Positions 54,670 through 63,746 of a stretch of 64,000 bases of DNA are shown here, piece by piece. The first letter of the stretch is position 1. Each line of letters begins with the position of its first letter. Below the pieces are notes generated by a model that worked only from the letters and a program-made list of their open reading frames with translations, did not search any database and was not told where the DNA came from. A program made the translations under genes and the position numbers. Source of the DNA: Planctomycetia bacterium (GTDB lineage: Bacteria; Planctomycetota; Planctomycetia; Pirellulales; Thermoguttaceae); the NCBI GenBank assembly GCA_030537455.1, contig JAUNMR010000011.1, positions 39,593 to 103,592 of the forward strand, given 5' to 3'.

Positions 54670-55353
54670 ATGAAAAAGTTAGTTTTCGCCGCGCTCTTGA
54701 CCGCGCTGTGCGCTTTCGGCGCCTCTGTTCAAGCACAAGAAGGACAACCACTGAATCAACTTACCGAACAAGAGAAAGCGCTCGGATTTGAGCTTCTCTT
54801 CGACGGCAAGGAACTCTCTCCCGATATCTGGCAAAGCGCTATCGACGGTTACCCGGTCAAAGACGGTTACTTCGTGTGCCAAAAGGGCGGCAATCTCCTG
54901 ACCAAGAAAGCCTACGGCGACTTCATCTTCCGTTTCGAATTCAAAGAGCCGAAAGACACCATGGGCAATAACGGTCTTGGTATTCGCGCGACCTCTCCTA
55001 AACTCGACGCCGCCTACCACGGCATGGAACTGCAAATCATCGCCGACGACTGCGAAGGCATTGCCGATTGGCAACGTCACGGCTCCATCTACGGTATCGT
55101 CCCTGCCAAACGTGGCGCGCAAAATCCTCGCGGCGAATGGAATTACGAAGAAGTCATTGCCATCGGTCCCTTTATTAAGGTCTTCGTCAACGGTCAATGC
55201 ATTGTCAACGCCGATATCACCAACATTAAGCCGATCCACGACGCAGAACATCCCGGTCTACACAACGAATCCGGTTTCATTGGCTTCCTTGGTCACGGCG
55301 ACCCGGTCGAATTCCGAAATATTCGTATTCTCGCGCTAGAACCGAAAAAATAA
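54670..55353 (+). CDS. Secreted single-domain DUF1080 protein
   Basis: This 227-aa protein has a signal peptide (1-22, ending VQAQ). The single DUF1080 domain starts GFELLFDGKELSPDIWQ and includes NNGLGIRATSP, AAYHGMELQIIADD, and GFIGFLGHGDPVEFRNIRI at the end. It is the compact, typical size for the family. The ATG at 54670 has AAGGA. It stands apart from the other two DUF1080 genes but follows the Gfo/Idh and repeat-protein genes, which fits a common 3-keto-glycoside route. Confidence 0.9.
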   Translation: MKKLVFAALLTALCAFGASVQAQEGQPLNQLTEQEKALGFELLFDGKELSPDIWQSAIDGYPVKDGYFVCQKGGNLLTKKAYGDFIFRFEFKEPKDTMGNNGLGIRATSPKLDAAYHGMELQIIADDCEGIADWQRHGSIYGIVPAKRGAQNPRGEWNYEEVIAIGPFIKVFVNGQCIVNADITNIKPIHDAEHPGLHNESGFIGFLGHGDPVEFRNIRILALEPKK

Positions 55354-55534
55354 TCCGACGCAACGCGATGAATACCCCCCCTAAAGCGCACGGCGTGTGA
55401 CTTTACAACGTCATTATCTCACGCCGCGCGCCCCCGTGCCAACGCGTCGCCAGTCTCTTGGTCGACGCGTTGCCTTTACCGTTTCGCCTCGCGACGCCAA
55501 TTTAGCGCTCGCCTGCCTGTTTGTACCTAACGCC

Positions 55535-55945
55535 ATGTACTTCACCACGCCCCTCACCCCGCAAATCGCTGACACCGATATGCAGGGGCACGTTAATTTC
55601 CTCGCCTACTCACAATGGTTCGACCGCGCGCGAACAAGACTCTATCGCGAAATCGATTCCGACCTGAACTTCAGACCGCATGGAATGGTCGTTCTAAAAA
55701 CCGAAGTCGTCTTTCTCAAAGAGGTTTACGTTCAGTTCGACGTGGAAATCCGCACCTACGTGAGCGTTATCGGAACCAAATCTTTCGAAGTTACCCAAGA
55801 GGTCTGGCAACGCGGCGAACGTTGCGCGCTGGGTAAATCGATCTTCTGTGCATTTAACTTCGAATCACACGCCAGCGAACCGCTGTTGGAAAACTTCCGC
55901 GTGGTTCTGCAACGCTACCACTGGCGCGACCCTGAATTGGCATAG
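55535..55945 (+). CDS. Hotdog-fold acyl-CoA thioesterase, copy 1 of 3
   Basis: This 136-aa 4HBT-type thioesterase has the family active-site stretch IADTDMQGHVNFLAYSQWFDRAR, with the nucleophile-position aspartate in DTD. IGTKSFEVTQEV forms the central strands. The ATG at 55535 is chosen because it aligns with the two paralogues downstream; the longer frame from 55397 adds an unrelated Arg-rich stretch. No clear ribosome-binding site is seen. The next copy starts 6 bp after this one. Natural acyl substrate unknown. Confidence 0.85.
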   Translation: MYFTTPLTPQIADTDMQGHVNFLAYSQWFDRARTRLYREIDSDLNFRPHGMVVLKTEVVFLKEVYVQFDVEIRTYVSVIGTKSFEVTQEVWQRGERCALGKSIFCAFNFESHASEPLLENFRVVLQRYHWRDPELA

Positions 55946-55951
55946 CGCAAT

Positions 55952-56341
55952 ATGGAATACCTAACTCCAATTACGCCACAGATTTGCGACACCGACTTCT
56001 CCGGAAACGTCAATCACGTCGCCTACCAGAGATGGTTCGACCACGCGCGTATTAGCTTCTACGCTCAGCTCTTCCCCAAAATGCAGACCATCCCGCACGG
56101 TCTGGTCACGCTCAAATCGACCGTGGAGTACTACCGATTTGTAAACGTTCTCGACACGCTAGTTATCCACTCGCGCGTCACGCACATTGGCACAAAGTCC
56201 TTCGAACTCACGCAAGAGCTCAGACGCGGCGAAGAGCTTTGCGCCAAAAGCGTTATGGTCTTCTGCGCGCTCGACTTCAACCTTCACAAAAGCGAACCGC
56301 TTGACGATTTTAAACGTAACGTCCTGCAAAAGTTCCTCTAA
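55952..56341 (+). CDS. Hotdog-fold acyl-CoA thioesterase, copy 2 of 3
   Basis: This 129-aa paralogue aligns throughout with copy 1 (TPQICDTDFSGNVNHVAYQRWFDHAR, IGTKSFELTQEL). The DTD aspartate is kept, but the following GHVN becomes GNVN. It starts 6 bp after copy 1 and has no evident ribosome-binding site, which suggests translational coupling. A heteromeric complex of the three copies is possible. Confidence 0.85.
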   Translation: MEYLTPITPQICDTDFSGNVNHVAYQRWFDHARISFYAQLFPKMQTIPHGLVTLKSTVEYYRFVNVLDTLVIHSRVTHIGTKSFELTQELRRGEELCAKSVMVFCALDFNLHKSEPLDDFKRNVLQKFL

Positions 56342-56367
56342 CCTCCCGCGGACGCTCCCGCCCCCAA

Positions 56368-56757
56368 ATGTTTTACAATACTGAGATTACGCCACAAATC
56401 GCCGACTCAAATTATCAACGCCACATCGATAGTCTCGCGTTGCCGCAATGGTTCGATCGCGCGCGTACCTCGTTGTATCGCAAATGCCTAGAATCGCTCG
56501 ACTTCAAAAAGCACGGTCTGGTCGTCGTGAAACTTGAAACGACCTATCTTAAAGAGTTACGCGTCGATCGTGACGTAACGATTCGCACCTGGGTCAGTCT
56601 GATCGGAACGAAATCCTTTGAAACCACACAAGAGGCGTGGCAGGATAATGAAAAACGCGCCGTGGAAAAGACGATTTTCTGCGCCTATAACTTCCGTGAA
56701 CACAAAAGCGAACCGCTCAGCGACGCCATCCACGATATTCTGGAACGATACGCATGA
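56368..56757 (+). CDS. Hotdog-fold thioesterase-like protein, copy 3 of 3, active site altered
   Basis: This 129-aa copy keeps the overall fold (IADSNYQRHIDSLALPQWFDRAR, IGTKSFETTQEA) but changes the active site: the DTD aspartate is Asn (DSN) and GHVN is RHID. In YbgC and 4-hydroxybenzoyl-CoA thioesterase the second Asp of this motif is essential, so this copy is probably inactive or altered. It may be a structural or regulatory partner of copies 1 and 2. Its stop codon overlaps the ABC importer start (ATGA). Confidence 0.82.
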   Translation: MFYNTEITPQIADSNYQRHIDSLALPQWFDRARTSLYRKCLESLDFKKHGLVVVKLETTYLKELRVDRDVTIRTWVSLIGTKSFETTQEAWQDNEKRAVEKTIFCAYNFREHKSEPLSDAIHDILERYA

Positions 56758-58688
56758 CCGCCACGCGTCAAGACGCTCAAACTCCGCTAATTGTTCGTAA
56801 TCTCTCATGTTACGACCATACCGGCAAGCGTCTGCTCCACGACGTATCGTTCGAACTGCAACGCGGAGAACATTTAGCGCTACTGGGCGTCAATGGCGCC
56901 GGCAAGTCCACAACTTTGCGCGCGCTCACGTGCACGGTCAGCCATTGGTCCGGCGATATCTTCGTCTTTGGCAAGCCGATACGTTCTTACTCCCACAACG
57001 CGCTGGCGCAACGCGTGGCGCTCGCGCGACCCTGCGATCTCTCCTTCGGGTTCTATCGCGTACGACAAGTCGTTGAACTGGCGCGTTTACCCTATCAGCG
57101 CCCCTTGGCGTCGCTCAACGCCGAGGATCGTCGCGCCGTGGACGAAGCGCTCGCATGCGTCGACGCGCTTGAATTCGCCGATCGCACCCTGGCTTCCCTC
57201 AGCGACGGCGAACGACAAAAAATCATGCTCGCCATGGCTTTTGCACAGGAGCCCGAAATACTACTGCTCGACGAACCCGCCTCGTTCCTCGACTATCAGC
57301 GTCAGGTCGAAATCGTTGAAGCTATACAGCGCTGGACGCGCGACCACAACGCCGCGACAATCGAAGCGACTCACGACCTCAATCGCGTGGCGCTGCACGC
57401 CGACCGCGTTCTGGCGCTACGTCAGGGTCGTCTGGCACACGTGTGTCCCGGTCGCGACGCCACCAGCGCCCAAACCCTGCGCGCTATCTTCAACGCCGAC
57501 CTGCCGACCGTTCAAATCGCGCACGACCTCCCTCCCTTTCTCCTGCCAGCGTTGAGCTGCGCGTCGACCCGTTCACACGCTCAACCCGGTGAAATAACAG
57601 AAGATAGCCACGTCACGCTTCCCGACGCTGTCGACGTTGCGCCTAGCATCGACGCGCCCCCTCCCCGAGCAAGCGTCAATGCGCGCGACCGGCGCGACGC
57701 GCTCTTACTCCTGACGCTCGCGGCGCTTGCGATTATAGCGACCTTTCTGTTTCCACTACTGGGCAAGACCTGCTATTGCCCGACTGTGTGGCTACGCTTT
57801 CCCACTGAAACGCGACCGTTGTCGGAGTTAGACGTTCACGCGAAGCTTTTCTGGGGCGAACGTATGCCGAAAACAGCGCTGGCGTCCCTCGCCGGCGCTA
57901 GTCTTGCGCTTGCGGGTCTTGCGCTCCAGACGCTCTTTCGCAATCCTCTGGCGACGCCCTATACTCTGGGCATTGCCAGCGGCGCCTCCTTTGGCGCAAC
58001 GTTCGTACTGCAATTCTGCGTCGGCGCCGCGCTACTAGGACTACCGCGCGTAGTGTGGGGCGCGGCGCTCGGCGCGCTGGGCGCTACGCTTCTGGTCTAT
58101 GCGCTGTCGAAACGCGCGCAAACGCCGACCAAAGTTCTTCTAGCGGGCGTCGCGGTCGGGTTCTTCTTTGCCAGCCTGGTAATGTGCGAGCAGTACGTGG
58201 CCAACCCGAGTAAAACGCACGTTGCAATGCGCTGGACTCTCGGGAGCCTCGACCTGTGCGAGCCTGGTTATTTGCTTCTGTCGGCCGTTACGCTAGCGCT
58301 TGCCGCGCTTGTCATGCTGCGCTTTGCGCGCCAACTCGACGCCGTTCTGCTCGGGGAAGAGCGCGCCGCGGTTTTAGGCGTCGACGTTCAAACGCTACGC
58401 AAACTTATCGTAGCGCTAACCTCCTGTCTGGTCGGAGTTATCGTCGCCTTCTGCGGTCCGATCGGCTTCGTCGGTCTCACCGCGCCGCACCTTGCGCGCG
58501 CGCTGCTAGGCCAAGGACACGCTAAACTCATTCCAGGCGCAATCTTTACCGGCGCGATCTTTCTCGCGTCCTGCCAGACCGTTGCGCGAACGATACTCTT
58601 TCCCAGCTCTCTGCCCGTGGGAATCATTGCGAGCCTTGTGGGAGGTCCGTGCTTTCTCGTCATTCTCCTACGAAAATATTCGGCATAA
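56754..58688 (+). CDS. Fused ABC importer: BtuD/FecE-like ATPase plus FecCD-type permease
   Basis: This 644-aa polypeptide joins two proteins that are normally separate. The ATPase (about 1-265) has Walker A GVNGAGKST, signature LSDGERQK, Walker B LLLDEPASFLD and switch His in ATHDLN. A ~50-residue linker leads to a FecCD/BtuC permease (about 310-644) with about eight or more helices, including RNPLATPYTLGIASGASFGA and GPIGFVGLTAPHLAR. The family imports ferric siderophores, heme or cobalamin. No binding protein or TonB receptor is in the window. It overlaps thioesterase copy 3 by 4 bp. Confidence 0.9.
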   Translation: MTATRQDAQTPLIVRNLSCYDHTGKRLLHDVSFELQRGEHLALLGVNGAGKSTTLRALTCTVSHWSGDIFVFGKPIRSYSHNALAQRVALARPCDLSFGFYRVRQVVELARLPYQRPLASLNAEDRRAVDEALACVDALEFADRTLASLSDGERQKIMLAMAFAQEPEILLLDEPASFLDYQRQVEIVEAIQRWTRDHNAATIEATHDLNRVALHADRVLALRQGRLAHVCPGRDATSAQTLRAIFNADLPTVQIAHDLPPFLLPALSCASTRSHAQPGEITEDSHVTLPDAVDVAPSIDAPPPRASVNARDRRDALLLLTLAALAIIATFLFPLLGKTCYCPTVWLRFPTETRPLSELDVHAKLFWGERMPKTALASLAGASLALAGLALQTLFRNPLATPYTLGIASGASFGATFVLQFCVGAALLGLPRVVWGAALGALGATLLVYALSKRAQTPTKVLLAGVAVGFFFASLVMCEQYVANPSKTHVAMRWTLGSLDLCEPGYLLLSAVTLALAALVMLRFARQLDAVLLGEERAAVLGVDVQTLRKLIVALTSCLVGVIVAFCGPIGFVGLTAPHLARALLGQGHAKLIPGAIFTGAIFLASCQTVARTILFPSSLPVGIIASLVGGPCFLVILLRKYSA

Positions 58689-58751
58689 TCGTCACAACTC
58701 CGACTTCATACTCTCAACTGTCTGACCTTTCCGCACGTGCGCATTTTTTAC

Positions 58752-58780
58752 TTGACGCACGCTAGAACTGGCGATAAAAT
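58752..58780 (+). promoter_or_regulatory. Sigma70-type promoter for hemG
   Basis: TTGACG, a 17-nt spacer and TAAAAT lie 45 bp upstream of the ATG at 58825. Confidence 0.65.
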
Positions 58781-58824
58781 CACTAGAAAGACTGTGCGTT
58801 ACGTGCGCAAAGACGGAGAGGAAA

Positions 58825-60294
58825 ATGACGCCAACGACAGAAACGCCACAGAACGCGCGCAAACGCGTTGTGATTATCGGCGCCGGGATTTCCGGTCTGG
58901 CCGCCGCTTGGCGTCTGAAGGATTATCCAGAGAATTGCGATTTTACCATTTGGGAACGCGCCGATCGCGTCGGCGGCGTGATCGGCACGCGCATTCACGA
59001 CGACTGCCTGTGCGAATTGAGCGTCGATAATTTCATAACGACGGTTCCGTACGGCGTGGCGCTGTGTCGTGAGTTAGGTCTGGATTCCGCGCTTGTGTCC
59101 ACCAACTCGTCCTTTCGTCGTACGCTCGTGGTTCACAAAGGCAGACTCTGCCCGCTGCCCGACGGCTTTATGACAATGGCTCCGACGAAGCTCTACCCCA
59201 TGCTCGTCACACCGTTGCTATCGCCGTTGGGAAAGTTACGGTGTGGAATGGAGTTAGTTCTGCCGCGTCGCAAAAGCAATGAGGACGAATCCCTCGCACA
59301 CTTCGCTATCCGTCGACTCGGAAAGGAAGCGTTCGAGCGGATTATCGAGCCGCTCGTGGGCGGTATTTACGGCGGCGATCCTTATAAGCTCAGTATTCAA
59401 GCGGCGTTACCGCGCTTTGCGGAAATGGAAAAAAAGAGTCGCTCGCTCATTTGGGCCATGACCAAAACCCAGCGTCAGGCGCGTCAAACCAAACGTGAAG
59501 AGGAAAGCGGCGCGCGATATAGCTTCTTCGTCACCGTCGAAGGAGGCATGCAGCGCTTGCCGGAAAAGCTCGCCGACGCCATTGGGCGCGAGAAAATCGA
59601 ACTGAATCGTTCCGCCGTGCGCCTGGAAAAAGTAGAGCGCAACGCTCAAATCCAGTGGCGTGTTTTCGACCAACAGGGCGCCAGCGAGCTCTTTGACGCC
59701 GTGCTCTTTGCCGCCAACGCGCACGCGGTGGCCGACGCCATACACAGCGCCGCGCCCGAGCTGGCACAGCTCTATCGTCAGACCGAATACACTAGCGTTG
59801 CGATCGTTCACGTGGCCTATCGTAACGAGCAGATCACGCGCCCGGTCAAAGCAATGGGGTTCGTTGTGCCCAGTTCCGAGGGCAGCGGCGTTATCGCGGG
59901 CAGTTTCAGTAGTTACAAATACCCCACGCGCGCGCCGAAGGATACCACGCTACTGCGACTGTTCCTCGGAGGTTCACGCGCGCCCGAAGTCATGTCGCTC
60001 AGCGACGAGCAACTCGTCGAGCGCGTCCAGCGCCAGATGGAAACGCTATTAGGCGTCTCTGGAGCGCCCGTGGCGCTTGACGTCGCGAGATTTCCTCACT
60101 CAATGCCGCAATATTACCTTGGGCGCCTGCAATGGCGCGAGCGTTTAGACGCGGCGCTTGCCAACTCGCACGGCATTGCGCTTGCCGGCGCGGCGCTCGA
60201 CGGCGTCGGTCTGCCCGCGTGCGTTAAAAGCGGATACGACGCCGCACACAAAACGCTCAACGACCTTGGACTGGCGCTCCCAATGAACCGCTAA
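58825..60294 (+). CDS. hemG: HemY-type protoporphyrinogen/coproporphyrinogen oxidase
   Basis: This FAD enzyme oxidises protoporphyrinogen IX or coproporphyrinogen III late in heme synthesis. The 489-aa protein starts VVIIGAGISGLAAAWRL (FAD motif) and has WERADRVGGVIGT, PLVGGIYGGDPYKLSIQAALPRF and the C-terminal GIALAGAALDGVGLPACVKSG, all characteristic of the oxygen-dependent HemY/HemG family. The start has GGAGAGG. It has its own promoter and follows the ABC importer. The sequence alone does not separate protoporphyrin from coproporphyrin substrate. Confidence 0.93.
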   Translation: MTPTTETPQNARKRVVIIGAGISGLAAAWRLKDYPENCDFTIWERADRVGGVIGTRIHDDCLCELSVDNFITTVPYGVALCRELGLDSALVSTNSSFRRTLVVHKGRLCPLPDGFMTMAPTKLYPMLVTPLLSPLGKLRCGMELVLPRRKSNEDESLAHFAIRRLGKEAFERIIEPLVGGIYGGDPYKLSIQAALPRFAEMEKKSRSLIWAMTKTQRQARQTKREEESGARYSFFVTVEGGMQRLPEKLADAIGREKIELNRSAVRLEKVERNAQIQWRVFDQQGASELFDAVLFAANAHAVADAIHSAAPELAQLYRQTEYTSVAIVHVAYRNEQITRPVKAMGFVVPSSEGSGVIAGSFSSYKYPTRAPKDTTLLRLFLGGSRAPEVMSLSDEQLVERVQRQMETLLGVSGAPVALDVARFPHSMPQYYLGRLQWRERLDAALANSHGIALAGAALDGVGLPACVKSGYDAAHKTLNDLGLALPMNR

Positions 60295-60349
60295 CCCTAC
60301 TTTGGGGATTTATTCATTCCTCACACATTTGCCGATAAGGATCCCTTTC

Positions 60350-61309
60350 ATGAAAATTAAGCCGCGTTGTTTGTCCGCTGGCATTCTCTTTGCAGACGTC
60401 GGTTGCGCGCCTATTGACCACGCTCCCGTTCCCGGCGAACTGGTACAGACCGAAAGGGTCGAACTCTCACTGGGAGGTTGTGCCTCCAACGTCTCCATTA
60501 ACCTTGCGCGTCTTGAAGCGCCGACAGGTTTATGCGGGTGCGTTGGCGACGACGCTTTCAGCGACTACATTCTCTCCTCCCTTGCGAATCCTCTGGTTGA
60601 CGTCTCCGGCGTGCGCCGCGTGAGCAACTCCAGCCCGGGGTGCTCCCTCATTGTGAACGTCAAAGGAGAAGACCGACGCTTTATCAGCACAACTGGCGCA
60701 AACGCGCAACTTACAATTGAGGATTTCCCAAAGGACTGGACCGAGCAGGCCGATATTCTCTACATCGGGGGCTTTCTCATGCTGCCCGGAATTGAAACCC
60801 CGGAAACCGTTGAGTACCTCAAGGCGTTCCAGGCGCGCGGTGGCAAAACGATTCTCGACGTCGTCCTCTATGGCGACCGAAACTACTGGTCGGCGCTAAA
60901 GCCGCTCATGCCCTACGTCGACTACTTCATGCCCAACGACGACGAAGGACGCGAAATCACCGGTCTGACCGACCCGGTGGAACAGGCGAAATTCTTCGTC
61001 GACGCCGGCGCTAAAACTTGCGTTATTACCTGCGGCGCCAATGGTACCGTCTACTATTCTGACACGGACAAATTCCGCGCCGATATCTTCAAAACCGAAT
61101 TCATCGGCGGAACCGGTTCAGGCGACGCATTCGACGCCGGCTTTATCGCCGCGCTGCTCGATAACTGCGACCCTTATGAAGCCATGAAGCGCGCGAGCGC
61201 CCAGGGCATGTCCTGCGTACGACACAGCTCCGCGACTGAGTCGGTCTTTACCAAATCAGAACTTAACGCCTTCCTCGAAGGGCGGCAGTTGCAATACGAA
61301 CAGTTGTAA
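60350..61309 (+). CDS. PfkB/ribokinase-family carbohydrate kinase
   Basis: This 319-aa kinase phosphorylates a sugar or nucleoside with ATP. It has the N-terminal LSLGGCASNVSINLARL substrate motif and the C-terminal GGTGSGDAFDAGFIAALLD signature with the catalytic aspartate (about 260). The ATG at 60350 has AAGGA; an ATG at 60302 lacks a site. It lies 52 bp before a sugar transporter gene, suggesting uptake and phosphorylation of the same sugar. The specific sugar cannot be assigned. Confidence 0.9.
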   Translation: MKIKPRCLSAGILFADVGCAPIDHAPVPGELVQTERVELSLGGCASNVSINLARLEAPTGLCGCVGDDAFSDYILSSLANPLVDVSGVRRVSNSSPGCSLIVNVKGEDRRFISTTGANAQLTIEDFPKDWTEQADILYIGGFLMLPGIETPETVEYLKAFQARGGKTILDVVLYGDRNYWSALKPLMPYVDYFMPNDDEGREITGLTDPVEQAKFFVDAGAKTCVITCGANGTVYYSDTDKFRADIFKTEFIGGTGSGDAFDAGFIAALLDNCDPYEAMKRASAQGMSCVRHSSATESVFTKSELNAFLEGRQLQYEQL

Positions 61310-61361
61310 ACAACGTCTCACACGGCGTCGATTCTCACTCCAGCTGATTTAGGAGTTAAAT

Positions 61362-62645
61362 ATGTACCTTTGTCCTACTTACGTCATGGCGGTAGCGCTC
61401 TGCATCGTCACCATGTTCTGCTGGGGTTCTTGGGCGAATACCCAGAAGTTGGTTGATAAGAAATGGCGTTACGAACTCTTCTACTGGGACTACGTCTTTG
61501 GCGTGCTGATCGCCTCTTTGCTCTTTGCCTTTACCATGGGTTCCTCCGGCTCGCTCGGTCGCGGGTTCGTTGCGGATCTATCTCAAGCGTCGTGTTCCGC
61601 GCTCTTCTGGGCGTTCGTTGGCGGCGTTGTCTTTAATATCGCCAATATTCTCCTGGTCGCCGCGATCGATATCGCCGGTATGTCAGTGGCCTTTCCCGTC
61701 GGAATTGGATTGGCGACGGTTTTGGGCGTGGTCTGGAACTTCCTGGGCGCTTCCGGCGATCCCGGCAACGTGACCCTGCTCTTTGCCGGCGTCGCGCTAC
61801 TGGCTGTGGCTATTGTGCTCAGCGCGCTATCCTATCGTATGCGCGACCAAGCGAACATTGACGCGAACGCAGAAAAGAAACCGATCGGCAAGGGGCTATT
61901 CCTCGCGCTACTGTGCGGCTTGCTCATGTCGCTCTTCTACTTCTTCGTCGCCAAATCGCTCGCTGGCGTCTTGGTCGACGATAAAGTCGCCTCGCTCACG
62001 CTCGCGAACCTCTCGCTGCCCGGCGCGACTATCGAAAGCGGCAAGCTCACGCCCTACACTGCCAACGTCCTCTTTGCGCTGGGCGTACTCGTGAGCAACT
62101 GCTTCGTTATGCCGGTTCTCATGCGTAAGCCGTTTGTCGGCGAGCCTGTCCCGAAGGGCGCTTACTTCAAAGGAACCGGAAAAGATCACTTCTGGGGGCT
62201 GGTCGGCGGCGTAATTTGGGCCATTGGCATGACGCTCAACGTCATTGCCTCCGGCGTGGCCTCCGCGGCGGTCGCCTACGGTCTCGGTCAAGGCGCGACG
62301 CTCATGTCTGCGATCTGGGGCGTCTTTATTTGGCGTGAATTCAAAGGCGCGCCCAAAGCGGTCGGCAAGGTTCTCTTCGCAATGTTCCTGTTCTTCGTAC
62401 TCGGTCTGGGACTGATCGTCTGGACGAAACTCGATACCTCCGCCGAAGCGGGTCAAACGGCGACTCAACAGGTCAGCGACGACTCCGTTCCCGTCTTCTC
62501 CGAGCTCATGAACGACGCCTCGGAAATGATCGACGAAGCCGCCAATACCGCGGTCGACGTCACAACTGACGCCGTTAACAACGCCGTCGAAGCGGTTCAA
62601 AACGCTACGGAAGAAAACGTCGACGCCACCGACGGCGAACAATGA
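61362..62645 (+). CDS. GRP/RhaT-like sugar transporter
   Basis: This 427-aa membrane protein has about ten helices. It begins CIVTMFCWGSWANTQKLVDKKWRYELFYWDY and has paired DMT-type repeats (AGMSVAFPVGIGLATVLGVVWNF; VAYGLGQGATLMSAIWGVFIWREFKG), as in the glucose/ribose (GRP) and L-rhamnose permease families. A ~50-residue acidic C-terminal tail follows, rich in Ala, Asp and Val. The ATG has AGGAG. It is co-directional with the PfkB kinase, which suggests a sugar import and phosphorylation unit. A terminator follows. Confidence 0.85.
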   Translation: MYLCPTYVMAVALCIVTMFCWGSWANTQKLVDKKWRYELFYWDYVFGVLIASLLFAFTMGSSGSLGRGFVADLSQASCSALFWAFVGGVVFNIANILLVAAIDIAGMSVAFPVGIGLATVLGVVWNFLGASGDPGNVTLLFAGVALLAVAIVLSALSYRMRDQANIDANAEKKPIGKGLFLALLCGLLMSLFYFFVAKSLAGVLVDDKVASLTLANLSLPGATIESGKLTPYTANVLFALGVLVSNCFVMPVLMRKPFVGEPVPKGAYFKGTGKDHFWGLVGGVIWAIGMTLNVIASGVASAAVAYGLGQGATLMSAIWGVFIWREFKGAPKAVGKVLFAMFLFFVLGLGLIVWTKLDTSAEAGQTATQQVSDDSVPVFSELMNDASEMIDEAANTAVDVTTDAVNNAVEAVQNATEENVDATDGEQ

Positions 62646-62680
62646 TCAACGCGATACTCTGGGTTTGCGTCTAAAGTAAA

Positions 62681-62727
62681 GAGCGGCGCGGTTTCAGAAC
62701 TTATCTGGAACCGCGCCGCTTTTATTT
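62681..62727. terminator. Bidirectional terminator between the sugar transporter and pdxJ
   Basis: An AGCGGCGCGGTT/AACCGCGCCGCT stem (12 bp, extendable) is followed by TTTTATTT on the plus strand and by CTTTACTTT on the minus strand, between convergent genes. Confidence 0.8.
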
Positions 62728-62782
62728 GACTCGATTAATGATCGTTAAACGACTATAACAAAAGCCTTAGGACGTCGTTGCG

Positions 62783-63496
62783 TCAAAGCTCAATGGCGCG
62801 CTTCATTTGCGCTACCGCCTCGCGTACGCCGATAAAGAGCGCGCGTGATATTATGCTATGACCGATATTGAGCTCAGCCATCTGCGGTAGCGTCGCCACC
62901 GCGCGTACGTTGGTATAATTCAGACCATGCCCGGCGTGCAGGCGTAGCCCCAAACGATTAATCAGCTCAGCGCCCTGGGCAAGTCGCTGCAGTTCCACGG
63001 CGCGACGCTCGCCCGAAGCGTTGGCGTAGGCGCCGGTGTGCAATTCTACGGCGTCTGCGCCAAGTTCCTTTGCCGCCTCAATTTGTCGCGTATCGGGGTC
63101 AATAAACAGACTCGTCGCCACGCCCTTGGCGCGTAACGCTTCTAAGGCGTCGCGCACGCGCGAAAGATCGCCGACCACGTCCAGACCGCCCTCGGTTGTG
63201 ATCTCTTGACGCTTCTCCGGCACAAGCGTCGCCTGATCCGGTACGACGTCCAAGGCGATCGCCAGAACCTCGGGCGCGCAAGCCATTTCAAGATTAAACT
63301 TAACGCGTACTGTTTCGCGAAGGAGTCTAATATCGCGTTCCTGCATGTGGCGACGATCCTCGCGAAGATGCGCCGTAATACCGTGCGCGCCGCCAAGTTC
63401 CGCCTCAACCGCCGCCCAAACTGGATCCGGTTCATTGCCACGACGCGCCTGACGCAACGTCGCTACGTGGTCGATATTAACGCCTAGTTCTATCAT
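62783..63496 (-). CDS. pdxJ: Pyridoxine 5'-phosphate synthase
   Basis: PdxJ condenses 1-deoxyxylulose 5-phosphate with 3-amino-2-oxopropyl phosphate, the final ring-forming step of the DXP-dependent B6 pathway; PdxA (24427-25536) supplies the amino-ketone. The 237-aa TIM barrel has the landmarks [34 protein letters not shown] and [12 protein letters not shown]. The start has AAAGGAAG. It is convergent with the sugar transporter. Confidence 0.96.
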   Translation of the reverse strand: MIELGVNIDHVATLRQARRGNEPDPVWAAVEAELGGAHGITAHLREDRRHMQERDIRLLRETVRVKFNLEMACAPEVLAIALDVVPDQATLVPEKRQEITTEGGLDVVGDLSRVRDALEALRAKGVATSLFIDPDTRQIEAAKELGADAVELHTGAYANASGERRAVELQRLAQGAELINRLGLRLHAGHGLNYTNVRAVATLPQMAELNIGHSIISRALFIGVREAVAQMKRAIEL

Positions 63497-63746
63497 ATTA
63501 CTTCCTTTCGACGCGCCGCGCGCTTTGTAAAATACGCGACAGTCACGCGTTAGCTGTGATTATACATCGCCTACTAATTTACTAAGATATTCTACCTCCA
63601 AGCCTCACGCTGACAAGCGCCACTGTCAGGCGGTAGCGCACGGTCACAATCGTCATGTTCTGATCCCATATGTTCCCATAAGAAAACAGTCGTTCGCGCA
63701 TGTACGATCGTTAGACGTCTGAATGACGAAGGTAAGATCGTAAGGG

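Noticed and set aside
55397..55534. N-terminal extension of thioesterase copy 1
   Set aside because: The paralogues start at the equivalent of 55535, and the extension is Arg-rich and unlike a targeting signal.
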